This document shows, one piece after another, positions 7,738 to 16,104 of a stretch of 64,000 nucleotides of DNA. The stretch's first letter is position 1, and each line of letters starts with the position of its first letter. The notes beneath the pieces are model-generated. The model ran no database searches and was not told the origin of the DNA. It was given only the letters and a program-made list of their open reading frames with translations. A program made the translations under genes and the position numbers. The stretch comes from an uncultured Bacteroidales bacterium (lineage in GTDB: Bacteria > Bacteroidota > Bacteroidia > Bacteroidales > Barnesiellaceae). Location: assembly GCA_949298955.1 (NCBI GenBank), contig CASFYQ010000005.1, positions 1 through 64,000 of the forward strand, in the 5' to 3' direction.

Positions 7738-9197
7738 GCTTCGGAGTCTTCCATATTGGGTAGCGTATAACGGTTGAAATTGTCGAGCACCTCGCCTATG
7801 CGGTTTATTTCCAGGAAAGTAGTACCTTTCCCTTCGCCGAATCCTCCGCCCAGATAGGCAATGAGGTCGTTGCGGTCGATGAGGTGCAGCTCCATGAGGT
7901 GATTCAACCCGTTGAAAAGATATTCGCGCGAGGTGCGTGTGCGCTCCTGGTAGAGGGGGAACACTCCGTAGGAGAGAGCCAGCAGCCGTATCGTGCGTTC
8001 GTAGTAGCAGATGGCCAGTACTGGATAGCGGCCCCGGTGGGCTGCCACGTAGCGGGCGGTCCGGCCTGTGTAGCTGTCGGTAATGATAGCCTTTGTTCCC
8101 AGCTTGTTGAAAGTCTTTACAGCCTGTTTGGCGAGGAACGAGGTGATGTCGGGTTCGTCGGGTGAAACAACCCGTATGTTGTTTTCAGAGAGTTTGTTGT
8201 GTTCGGCCTCTTCGGCTACGCGGGCCATAGTGGCGACAGCCTCGACGGGATATTTTCCATAGGCGGTTTCGCCGCTGAGCATGAGGGCGTCGGTGTGTTG
8301 GTAGATGGCATTGGCGATGTCGGTCACCTCGGCACGGGTAGGCCGCGGATTCTTAATCATCGAGTGGAGCATCTGAGTAGCGACGATAACCGGTTTCTTG
8401 GCCTGGATACATTTTTTGATAAGTCGGGCCTGTATGCCGGGAATTTTCTCCTGAGGCACTTCGATGCCCAGGTCGCCTCGGGCCACCATCACGCCGTATG
8501 CGGCTTCGAGTATCTCGTCGATATTGTCCACCCCTTCCTGGTTCTCGATTTTGGCGATAATCTTGATGGGGCTTTTGTATTCGTCGAGAATCGCCTGTAT
8601 GTCGAGCACGTCTTGTTTACTGCGCACGAACGAGTGGGCGATGAAATCTATATCTTGCTTGATGGCATAGCGAATGTTGCGAATATCGCGCTCGGTGAGT
8701 GAGGGCAGGTTGATGCGTACGCCCGGCACGTTGACACTTTTGCGAGAGCCCAGCTCGCCGTTGTTGAGCGACTCGCACAGCAGGTCACCGTTGTCTTTGC
8801 TGCGCACGACAAATTCAAGTTCGCCGTCGTCGATGAGAATGTGGCTGCCCTCGGCCAGATCTTCGGCAAAGTGGGGATAGTTGACCCCGATGTATCCGTT
8901 GCCGGTGAGTACACCTTCGCGGCCGGTAATACGCACGATGTCGCCCGTCGAGAATTGCAGATTCGATTCGCCGGCCAGTGCCGTGGTGCGTACTTCGGGC
9001 CCCTTGGTGTCCATCAGGATTGCTATTTTGTTGGAGACGGCACGCACGTTGTCGATGATTTTGCGGAAACCCTCTTCTTGCAAGTGGGCCGAGTTCATGC
9101 GCACGACATTCATGCCGTTGTCATAGAGCTGTTGGATAAAGTCGACATCGCAGCGCGAGTCGGAGATAGTTGCTACTATTTTGGTATATTTGGACAT
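7734..9197 (-). CDS. pyk: Pyruvate kinase
   Basis: Converts phosphoenolpyruvate and ADP to pyruvate and ATP in the last step of glycolysis. I chose the ATG at 9197 (MSKYTKIVATISDSRCD, 487 residues) instead of the upstream ATG at 9227, which would overlap the aroQ stop and add ten unconserved residues. The active-site block IIAKIENQEGVDNIDEIL and the following MVARGDLGIEVP are intact, as is ATQMLHSMIKNPRPTRAEV. The C-terminal domain (about 345-475) carries the usual regulatory fold. It begins 13 nt after aroQ and overlaps the next gene by 4 nt. Confidence 0.96.
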   Translation of the reverse strand: MSKYTKIVATISDSRCDVDFIQQLYDNGMNVVRMNSAHLQEEGFRKIIDNVRAVSNKIAILMDTKGPEVRTTALAGESNLQFSTGDIVRITGREGVLTGNGYIGVNYPHFAEDLAEGSHILIDDGELEFVVRSKDNGDLLCESLNNGELGSRKSVNVPGVRINLPSLTERDIRNIRYAIKQDIDFIAHSFVRSKQDVLDIQAILDEYKSPIKIIAKIENQEGVDNIDEILEAAYGVMVARGDLGIEVPQEKIPGIQARLIKKCIQAKKPVIVATQMLHSMIKNPRPTRAEVTDIANAIYQHTDALMLSGETAYGKYPVEAVATMARVAEEAEHNKLSENNIRVVSPDEPDITSFLAKQAVKTFNKLGTKAIITDSYTGRTARYVAAHRGRYPVLAICYYERTIRLLALSYGVFPLYQERTRTSREYLFNGLNHLMELHLIDRNDLIAYLGGGFGEGKGTTFLEINRIGEVLDNFNRYTLPNMEDSEA

Positions 9198-9210
9198 AGC
9201 TGGTTGAGGT

Positions 9211-9636
9211 TTATCGTTTTTTTTCAATGAGAGACTCGATGGCGAGCCGGTATGAGTCGAGTCCGAATCCGATAATCGAGCCGGCTGCTGCGGCGGCTAT
9301 CATGGATTGGTGGCGATACTCTTCGCGGGCGTGAATGTTGGAGATATGCACTTCGACGACAGGTGCCGGTACGGCACGTATGGCATCGCCCAATGCGATG
9401 GACGTGTGGGTGTAGGCTCCGGCATTGAGCACGATGCCGTCGCAGGAGTAGCCGGCCTCTTGGATTTTGTCGATAAGCTCGCCCTCGCTGTTGGACTGGA
9501 AATAGCCGATGTTGTGGCCGGCGAAGCGCTGTTGCAACTCGCCGAGAAAGTCGTCGAAACTTTTCTCTCCATAGATGCTCTTTTCCCGTCTGCCCAAGAG
9601 GTTGAGATTCGGCCCGTTGATAATGAGAATATTCAT
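9211..9636 (-). CDS. aroQ: 3-dehydroquinate dehydratase, type II
   Basis: Third step of the shikimate pathway: 3-dehydroquinate to 3-dehydroshikimate, by the dodecameric type II enzyme. The start at 9636 (MNILIINGPNLNLLGRRE) matches the family N-terminus; the in-frame ATG at 9645 adds three residues without support. Conserved blocks are present: GPNLNLLG and the flexible loop with the catalytic Tyr (SIYG), NAGAYTHTS with the substrate-binding Asn, EVHISNIHAREEYRHQS with the catalytic His, and GFGLDSYRLAI. The 141-residue length is normal. It is the first gene of the minus run; I see no TAnnTTTG box upstream. Confidence 0.95.
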   Translation of the reverse strand: MNILIINGPNLNLLGRREKSIYGEKSFDDFLGELQQRFAGHNIGYFQSNSEGELIDKIQEAGYSCDGIVLNAGAYTHTSIALGDAIRAVPAPVVEVHISNIHAREEYRHQSMIAAAAAGSIIGFGLDSYRLAIESLIEKKR

Positions 9637-9758
9637 ACGTAACAATCTTTTTATGGTGAGGAGAGTAGTTCTGCCGATTTTTCCCTCCGATTTTCTTTCG
9701 CTTTGGATAAGACAGAATATGGTTTGGGCATAGTCGAATTTGAAAACCGGGTTTTCAT

Positions 9759-9789
9759 TTGTCTCGGCCCTTGCCTTTCACTATCTTTG
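9759..9789 (+). promoter_or_regulatory. Promoter of xerD, TTG-N20-TATCTTTG
   Basis: TTG at 9759-9761 and TATCTTTG at 9782-9789 with a 20-nt spacer. The leader to the xerD ATG would be about 145 nt. Confidence 0.7.
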
Positions 9790-9939
9790 TCCCAAAGCAT
9801 TGCCGCAGCAAGGTTTGCGAGGCGATAGCTTTCTCTCTGCCTGCCGGGTTGAGATTTCCGTCTGGCGGAGGTTGCAGGACTCTATTCCTAAGATAGGGCA
9901 AAAGTACGGAAAAAAAATGAGATTTCGGATAAAAAGAGT

Positions 9940-10884
9940 ATGGCAATAGTCGATGTGAAAAATTTATTGAAGCGTTTCGACCGATATTTGAAACTGGAAC
10001 GAGGACTCTCGGACAACACTGTCGACAGTTACCGATGCGATGTCGAGAAACTCGTGGACTTTATTCAAACCGAGAAACTCGATTGGGCGCAAGTCACGGA
10101 CGACGACTTGCACAGGTTTGTATGCGCGTTGCAAGACCTGGGTATCGGAGCTCGTTCGCAAGCTCGCATTATCTCGGGGGTGAAATCGTTTTTTGGGTTT
10201 CTGAAGATGGAAAAGCTTATCGACAACGATCCTTCGGAGCTGATTGAAACTCCCCAACTGGGTGTGAAATTGCCCGATATACTCACGGTCGACGAGATAG
10301 GACAGATGGTCGATTCGTTCGACCTGTCGCAACCCGAAGACCGTCGCAACCGGGCCATCATCGAGACCCTCTACGGGTGCGGTTTGCGAGTGTCTGAACT
10401 GGTAGGATTGCGTATTTCCGATCTTTATTTGCACGATGGCTATATCATTGTCGAGGGCAAGGGAGGGAAACGACGTCTCGTCCCCATCTCGCAGAATGCC
10501 ATAGAGGAGATAGAAATCTATATGGACGAGAGGCAGAATCTCAACATCAAGCGGGGGAGTGAAGACATTTTGTTTTTGAACCGCCGCGGGGCAAAACTCA
10601 CCCGGGTAATGATTTTTTATATTGTCAAGCGTGCCTGTGAGCGGTGTGGCATTCGCAAGCAAGTGAGTCCTCATACCCTACGGCATACCTTTGCAACCCA
10701 TTTGCTCGAAGGAGGTGCCAATTTGCGGGCTATCCAGCAGATGCTGGGGCACGAAAGCATTACTACCACCGAGATATATACTCACCTCGACCGGCAGTTC
10801 TTGCGGCAGGAAATTCTGCAACATCACCCTCGAAATCGGCAGAGAACAGCAAATAATGGGGAAGAAGGAAAAAAAATTGTATAA
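9940..10884 (+). CDS. xerD: Tyrosine recombinase XerD
   Basis: Site-specific recombinase that resolves chromosome dimers at dif with XerC under FtsK control. The 314-residue protein has the SAM-like N-terminal core-binding domain (LLKRFDRYLKLERGLSDNT) and a complete C-terminal catalytic domain: Arg150 (CGLRVSEL), Lys174, His245 and Arg248 (HTLRHTFATHL), His271 (GHESI) and nucleophile Tyr280 (TEIYTH). The acidic, slightly long C-terminal tail (NRQRTANNGEEGKK) is unconserved. The XerD call over XerC rests on overall similarity; genomic context is uninformative. It stands alone, 300 nt from the divergent aroQ. Confidence 0.92.
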   Translation: MAIVDVKNLLKRFDRYLKLERGLSDNTVDSYRCDVEKLVDFIQTEKLDWAQVTDDDLHRFVCALQDLGIGARSQARIISGVKSFFGFLKMEKLIDNDPSELIETPQLGVKLPDILTVDEIGQMVDSFDLSQPEDRRNRAIIETLYGCGLRVSELVGLRISDLYLHDGYIIVEGKGGKRRLVPISQNAIEEIEIYMDERQNLNIKRGSEDILFLNRRGAKLTRVMIFYIVKRACERCGIRKQVSPHTLRHTFATHLLEGGANLRAIQQMLGHESITTTEIYTHLDRQFLRQEILQHHPRNRQRTANNGEEGKKIV

Positions 10885-10901
10885 AAATAGTGCGAGTGTT
10901 C

Positions 10902-10919
10902 TATTTTTGTTTATTTTTG
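10902..10919 (+). promoter_or_regulatory. Tandem -7-like boxes before the OmpA/TPR lipoprotein
   Basis: Two TATTTTTG boxes, at 10902-10909 and 10912-10919, lie about 90 nt before the ATG at 11007. No TTG sits at the ideal distance; the nearest (10877-10879) is 22 nt before the first box. Confidence 0.5.
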
Positions 10920-11006
10920 CCTTAAATATTAAATGCTCTAATTCTGTTCTTCAAAACCTGATTAAAGAAATATTCCAAAAATAAGTGTAACCAAACAATT
11001 ATTATT

Positions 11007-12689
11007 ATGATTAAGAAAATCTATCTTCCCCTAATGCTTCTCATTACAATGGCATTTGTAGGGTGTAACAAAGACATGAAGCCGTTGTCGGCCGATTATT
11101 TTACGGTGACCCCTTCTCCTCTTGAAGTAGTAGGTGGCCAAGTTCCCGCAACGATTACCGGGACTTTCCCTGAAAAGTATTTCGATAAGAAATCGGTAGT
11201 GACAGTAACTCCCTATTTGGTTTATGCCGAGGGCGAAACTGCCGGAACTCCGTTTGTTTATCAAGGGGAAAAGGTAGAAGGAAATGACCAAGCTATCTCT
11301 TACAAAATGGGTGGCGTCGTTTCTATGCCTGTAAATTTCAAATACATTCCCGAGATGCGTAAGTCGGAACTGCAACTGGCTTTCAAGGTCGAGAGAGGTA
11401 GCAAAACGTATGAGCTTCCTCGTGTAACGGTTGCCGAAGGCGTTATCTCTACGGCCGAAATCGCTACGGCTCAAGAGGTAAATCCCGCTATCACGCCCGA
11501 TAAGTTCCAACGTATCATCAAAGAGACCTATTCGGCCGATATCATGTTCCTTATCCAACAAGCCAACTTGCGTGCCGAGCAGCTGAAATCGGACGAGATG
11601 AAAGCTCTGCACAATGAAATCAACGCTGCTGCCGAGGCTCCCAACAAGGAACTTACCAACATCAACATTTCTTCGTATGCTTCGCCCGATGGTGGTGTTA
11701 AACTCAATACCACGCTGGCCGAAAACCGTGAGAAAAATACGGTTAACTACATGAAGAAGAGCTTGAAGAAAGATAAAATCGAGGCCGACATGACCGCCGA
11801 ATTTACCGCTCAAGACTGGGAAGGTTTCCAAGAATTGGTTTCGAAATCGAACATCCAAGACAAGGAGCTGATTTTGAATGTTCTCTCGATGTACTCCGAT
11901 CCCGAACAACGCGAGCGTGAAATCAAGAATATGTCGTCGGTATTTAAAGTACTGGCCGAGGAGATTCTCCCGCAGTTGCGTTATTCGAGAATCACGGCTT
12001 CGGTAAATGTAATTGGTAAATCGGACGAGGAAATTTCGAAACTGGCACAAGAAGATGCCAAAGCCCTCTCGGTTGACGAATTGCTCTATGCCGCTACGCT
12101 CGTGAAGACCAACAAAGAGAAAGCCGATATTTATGCCAAAGTGGTTGAAATCTATCCCAACGACTACCGTGGATACAACAACTTGGGTATGGTTCAATAC
12201 GAAGAAGGCGACCTCGCTGCTGCTCAAAGCAATTTCGAGAAAGCTGCCCGTATCGCTCCCAACACTCCCGAGGTGGTTATGAACCAAGGTTTGATTGCTC
12301 TCTCGAACAGCGACTACACGGCCGCCGAGCAAGCATTCGGCAAATCGGCCGGTGTAGAGGGCCTCAACGAAGCTTTGGGTGTATTCTACATGAAGAAAGG
12401 CGATTACAATGCTGCTGTTAAAGCCTTCGGTGATGTGAAATCGAACAATGCCGCTTTGGCTCAAATCTTGGTAAAAGATTACAGCAAAGCAAAAGCTACT
12501 TTGGCCGGTGTTGAAGCTCCCAATGCAAATACCTACTATCTGATGGCTGTTTTGGGTGCCCGCACGAACAACGAGCAAATGGTTGTTTCGAACTTGAAGA
12601 AATCTATCAGCATGGATTCTGCAAAAGCTCAACAAGCTGCTACCGATCTCGAATTTGCTAAATTCGACATCTCTTCGCTTGTAAAATAA
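11007..12689 (+). CDS. Lipoprotein with OmpA-like and TPR domains
   Basis: A 560-residue predicted lipoprotein (signal ending TMAFVGC, Cys20). Residues about 30-150 form beta-rich modules; about 175-350 hold an OmpA/peptidoglycan-binding-like segment (INISSYASPDGGVKLNTTLAENREKN, broken here as SSYASPDGG and NTTLAENREKNTVNYM); from about 375 to the end there are TPR repeats (DYRGYNNLGMVQYEEGDLAAAQ, then APNTPEVVMNQGLIAL). The arrangement suggests a periplasm-facing envelope protein that contacts peptidoglycan and other proteins. Codon choice is unusually uniform and A-ending Lys/Glu codons dominate, which suggests high expression. It has its own terminator with a GCAA loop. Specific role unknown. 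Confidence 0.8.
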   Translation: MIKKIYLPLMLLITMAFVGCNKDMKPLSADYFTVTPSPLEVVGGQVPATITGTFPEKYFDKKSVVTVTPYLVYAEGETAGTPFVYQGEKVEGNDQAISYKMGGVVSMPVNFKYIPEMRKSELQLAFKVERGSKTYELPRVTVAEGVISTAEIATAQEVNPAITPDKFQRIIKETYSADIMFLIQQANLRAEQLKSDEMKALHNEINAAAEAPNKELTNINISSYASPDGGVKLNTTLAENREKNTVNYMKKSLKKDKIEADMTAEFTAQDWEGFQELVSKSNIQDKELILNVLSMYSDPEQREREIKNMSSVFKVLAEEILPQLRYSRITASVNVIGKSDEEISKLAQEDAKALSVDELLYAATLVKTNKEKADIYAKVVEIYPNDYRGYNNLGMVQYEEGDLAAAQSNFEKAARIAPNTPEVVMNQGLIALSNSDYTAAEQAFGKSAGVEGLNEALGVFYMKKGDYNAAVKAFGDVKSNNAALAQILVKDYSKAKATLAGVEAPNANTYYLMAVLGARTNNEQMVVSNLKKSISMDSAKAQQAATDLEFAKFDISSLVK

Positions 12690-12712
12690 ATTGAAAGATA
12701 AAACATTCGATA

Positions 12713-12744
12713 GGGGTCGTGCCGCAAGGTACGGCCCCTTTTTT
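12713..12744 (+). terminator. Intrinsic terminator of the OmpA/TPR lipoprotein
   Basis: An 11-bp stem (12713-12723 with 12728-12738, two G-U pairs) closed by a GCAA tetraloop, followed by six T. A very stable terminator, which fits a strongly expressed gene. Confidence 0.9.
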
Positions 12745-12808
12745 ATTATAGGTCGTTGGATAATCGGGAGCGGGGTTTAATCTCCTCTTGTGGTTGACCC
12801 GGGCCTAT

Positions 12809-12838
12809 GAGCCAAATCGTGCCGATGGCTCTTTTTTG
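12809..12838 (+). terminator. Second terminator-like hairpin
   Basis: GAGCC/GGCTC outer stem (12809-12813 with 12827-12831), ATCG/CGAT inner stem (12816-12819 with 12823-12826), then TTTTTT. It lies just before the next promoter and insulates it. Confidence 0.65.
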
Positions 12839-12883
12839 TTTCAGTTTGTATGCCTGGGAGCGTGATTATTACGGTTAAACTTG

Positions 12884-12891
12884 TACATTTG
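12884..12891 (+). promoter_or_regulatory. Promoter -7 box of the YfhO-family gene
   Basis: TACATTTG 25 nt before the ATG at 12916. The predicted start of transcription lies downstream of the alternative start codon at 12850, which supports the shorter protein. No TTG at the exact distance (GTG at 12862-12864). Confidence 0.65.
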
Positions 12892-12915
12892 CAAAAAAAA
12901 TACAGATTTGTAATT

Positions 12916-15366
12916 ATGAGAAATTATAAAACCCTGTGGCCCTTGTTGCCGGTTCTGTTGTTTGTTATCCTGTCGTTTGTATATTTTACGCCCGATGTGG
13001 TCGAAGGCAAGATTCTGTTTCAGCACGATACCCAGCAAGGATTGGCCATAGGCCATGAAGCCAAGACTTATGCCGAGCAGACGGGCGAGGTTCCCCGCTG
13101 GACAGGCTCGTTATTCTCGGGCATGCCCACTTTTCAGATTACGCCTAACTATTCGAGCAACGAGCCCTTGAAATGGTTACAGCATGTCTATAATCTGTGG
13201 CTTGTTTCGCCGGTATCGCTCGTCTTTATCATGATGCTGGGCTTCTATATCCTGCTGCTCACGCTCAACGTGCGGTGGTATTTGGCTGCTTTCGGAGCGG
13301 TGGCCTATGCCTTCTCGTCCTATTTCTTTATTATTATTGCGGCAGGGCACATTTGGAAATTTATCACGCTGGCCTATATTCCCCCGACGATTGCCGGTGT
13401 CATACTGGCTTACAGAGGCAAATATCTTTCGGGAGGGGCGTTGGCGGCTCTCTTCGGAGCCTTGCAGATTATGTCGAACCACGTGCAGATGTCCTACTAT
13501 TTTCTGTTTGTCATCTGTGCCGTAGTTGTCGCTTATGGGGTGGAACACTACCGTTCGCACACGATGCCTCGCTTTTTCAAGGCTACGGGGGTGCTGGCGG
13601 TGGCTGCTTTGCTGGCTGTGGGAGCCAATGCGTCGAATCTGTATCATACGTATAAATACTCCAAAGAGTCGATGCGGGGAGGCCATACCGAACTGACGCC
13701 GATTGACAGCAATCAGGAGAAACCGGTCGGGAATGGTCTGGATAAAGACTATATCACCCAGTGGAGCTATGGCAAGATGGAGACCCTCACCCTGCTTATC
13801 CCCGACAGCAAGGGCGGTGCCAGCGGCCCGCTCTCTGAAAGCGAACGCGCGGTGAAGGCGGCCAATCCCGAGATACGGCCCTATCTCTCGCAAATCGACC
13901 GCTATTGGGGCGACCAGCCATTCACCTCGGGACCGGTTTATGTGGGTGCCCTTGTCTTCTTCCTCTTCGTGCTGGGCTGTTTTATCGTGCGCACGCCGCT
14001 CAAATGGGCGTTGCTTGCCGTAACGGTTTTGACGGTGATGCTCTCGTGGGGGAAGAACATGATGTGGCTCACCGACTGGTTTATCGACTATTTCCCCATG
14101 TACAACCGATTCCGTACGGTATCGAGCATTCTGGTGGTGGCCGAGTTCTGCATGCCGCTGTTGGCTGTGCTGGCGTTGAAGAAGATATTCGACGACCCCT
14201 CTGTTCTCACGCGCGAGAAGCGATGGTTTTATTTGAGCGGAGGCATTGTGGGTGGCATAGCCCTGTTGGCTGCGCTTGTGCCCGGCTTGTTTGACACTTT
14301 CTTGAAAGAGTATGAACTGGAAGTTGCCGGACAGCCCGGATATGCCGAGCTCTTTGCCGGAGTTGCCGAAGCACGTAAAGCTATCTTCACAGCCGATGCC
14401 TGGCGCTCGTTCATTATTGTAGCGTTGGGCTTTGCCGTGCTGTGGATGCTGAATAAAAGGAAACTGAGTTCGACGGTGGCCGTGGTGGCCCTCGCGGTGA
14501 TTCTTGTGGGTGATATGTATCCGGTAAACAAGCGCTATCTCAGCAGTGACAATTTCGTGACTCCGGCTCGCAAGACCAATCCTTTCCCCATGACCGATGT
14601 CGATCGCTATATCTTGCAGGATAAAGATATGAACTATCGGGTGTTCAATGCTGCGGCCGGCGAAAGCTTGTCGTCCAGCTTTAACGAACCTCGCACGTCG
14701 TATTATCACAAGTCGGTAGGCGGATACCATGCTGCCAAACTGCGTCGCTATCAAGACCTCATCGATTGTCAACTCGTAAAAGGTAATATGGCGGTGCTGA
14801 ATATGCTGAATACCCGTTATATCATACGACCGCTTGAAGATGGCAACCAGACTGTGGTGCGCAATCCCGGTGCGTTGGGCAATGCCTGGTTCGTATCGGA
14901 GGTAAAATGGGTCGATAACGCCGATGCCGAGATGGAGGCCATTACCGATTTCAATCCGGCTTTTACCGCGGTGGCCGACCGTCGTTTTGCCCGTGAAATC
15001 GGCGACAAGGTGATTCCCCCGACGGCCGGAGATACTATTTACGAGACTGCATATAAACCCGATGAGCTCACCTATCGTTACCGTTCGCAACAAGGGGGGC
15101 TGGCTGTCTTCTCCGAGATTTATTTCCCGTGGGGTTGGCAGGTAACCGTCGACGGGAATCCGGTCGATATGGGTCGGGTGAACTATGTGCTGCGGGCGGT
15201 CAATCTGCCGGCCGGTGAGCACGAGGTGATATTCCGCTTCGATCCGCAGTCGGTACATACCACCGAGGCTATCGCCTATGTATCGCTCTTTCTCATTCTG
15301 GCAGCTTTTGTGGCAACAGGTGTAGTGGCATGGAGAAGGCACAGGGCTGTACCGAAGGAAGGATAA
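12916..15366 (+). CDS. YfhO-family polytopic membrane protein
   Basis: An 816-residue inner-membrane protein. The start at 12916 (MRNYKTLWPLLPVLLFV) is used because the promoter box lies between it and the longer in-frame start at 12850. There is one N-terminal TM, then a periplasmic loop (FQHDTQQGLAIGHEAKTY), about ten further TM segments up to residue 530, a periplasmic beta-rich domain (about 545-780), and a last TM at the C-terminus. This layout matches YfhO proteins, which have a GT-C glycosyltransferase-like fold and in Gram-positives glycosylate lipoteichoic acid; the substrate in Bacteroidota is not known. A methyltransferase-fold gene follows after 12 nt and probably shares the transcript. 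Confidence 0.85.
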   Translation: MRNYKTLWPLLPVLLFVILSFVYFTPDVVEGKILFQHDTQQGLAIGHEAKTYAEQTGEVPRWTGSLFSGMPTFQITPNYSSNEPLKWLQHVYNLWLVSPVSLVFIMMLGFYILLLTLNVRWYLAAFGAVAYAFSSYFFIIIAAGHIWKFITLAYIPPTIAGVILAYRGKYLSGGALAALFGALQIMSNHVQMSYYFLFVICAVVVAYGVEHYRSHTMPRFFKATGVLAVAALLAVGANASNLYHTYKYSKESMRGGHTELTPIDSNQEKPVGNGLDKDYITQWSYGKMETLTLLIPDSKGGASGPLSESERAVKAANPEIRPYLSQIDRYWGDQPFTSGPVYVGALVFFLFVLGCFIVRTPLKWALLAVTVLTVMLSWGKNMMWLTDWFIDYFPMYNRFRTVSSILVVAEFCMPLLAVLALKKIFDDPSVLTREKRWFYLSGGIVGGIALLAALVPGLFDTFLKEYELEVAGQPGYAELFAGVAEARKAIFTADAWRSFIIVALGFAVLWMLNKRKLSSTVAVVALAVILVGDMYPVNKRYLSSDNFVTPARKTNPFPMTDVDRYILQDKDMNYRVFNAAAGESLSSSFNEPRTSYYHKSVGGYHAAKLRRYQDLIDCQLVKGNMAVLNMLNTRYIIRPLEDGNQTVVRNPGALGNAWFVSEVKWVDNADAEMEAITDFNPAFTAVADRRFAREIGDKVIPPTAGDTIYETAYKPDELTYRYRSQQGGLAVFSEIYFPWGWQVTVDGNPVDMGRVNYVLRAVNLPAGEHEVIFRFDPQSVHTTEAIAYVSLFLILAAFVATGVVAWRRHRAVPKEG

Positions 15367-15378
15367 ATCGACAGAGCT

Positions 15379-16104
15379 ATGCAGAAGAAATTCTGGAAAG
15401 AATATACCTCGCCGATGAGCCGCATGCGTCAGGCCTGGGGGTTTGGCATTCATTCGCCGTTTGCCTTTCGTCTTATCACGAAAGTAATACGCGAGAAGGC
15501 TCGTTATTATGCTTATGACGATGTGGAAGAGATTGGCCGCACCCGAGTGGCCGATACCCTCATGCGTCGGCAAAAGCATTTGCGCAAATTGCTGTCGACC
15601 AGCCGGGGACGTCTCTTTTTCCGGCTTACCAATTTTTTCCGCCCCGACGACATTCTCGAGATAGGTACCTCGTGGGGCATTTCGTCGCTTTATTTGCGGC
15701 TGGCCGAGCGTTCGGCTCGGTTGACGATTGTCGAGCCGATAGCCGAGATTGGCGACTTTGCCGAACGCCTTTTTACCGAGGTGGGCGAACAGGCCGATTT
15801 CGTGCGAGACCCCTATAATATTTCGTTGCCTGCTTATCTTGCAAGCGAGAGAGATGGGCTTTACATCGTGGTGAATCGTCAGCCCAAGACGCAATACCGG
15901 GTATTGCCTCGCTTGCTCGACCCGGCCCTCGACAAGCCGTCGCTCCTTATCATCGATGGCATTCGCAGCAACAGCGCCGCGAAAGAGTGGTGGGAGGCTC
16001 TTATCAAGGACGAGCGGGTGCGGGTGACTATCGACATGAAAAACGTGGGTTTTGTATGCTGTAATCCCAAGTTGAACAAGCAGAACTATCAGGTGTCGTT
16101 ATAG
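15379..16104 (+). CDS. Class I SAM-methyltransferase-fold protein
   Basis: A 241-residue cytoplasmic protein. A Rossmann-type motif I is present (DILEIGTSWGISSLYLRLAE, about residues 91-110) and an acidic end of strand 2 follows (LTIVEPIAEI). Strand 4 reads LYIVVNRQPKTQYRVLP, with no obvious catalytic motif, and strand 5 is SLLIIDGIRSNSAAKEWW. The N-terminus (RMRQAWGFGIHSPFAFRLIT) is a block I associate with this Bacteroidales-type family. It may be a methyltransferase or a SAM-binding relative; the substrate is unknown. It lies 12 nt after the YfhO gene, and its last 6 nt overlap the convergent ribF. Confidence 0.7.
   Translation: MQKKFWKEYTSPMSRMRQAWGFGIHSPFAFRLITKVIREKARYYAYDDVEEIGRTRVADTLMRRQKHLRKLLSTSRGRLFFRLTNFFRPDDILEIGTSWGISSLYLRLAERSARLTIVEPIAEIGDFAERLFTEVGEQADFVRDPYNISLPAYLASERDGLYIVVNRQPKTQYRVLPRLLDPALDKPSLLIIDGIRSNSAAKEWWEALIKDERVRVTIDMKNVGFVCCNPKLNKQNYQVSL

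Noticed and set aside
13177..15894. 905-codon minus-strand frame opposite the YfhO and methyltransferase-fold genes
   Set aside because: Spans two genuine plus-strand genes, Arg/His-rich composition without domains; a codon-bias artefact.
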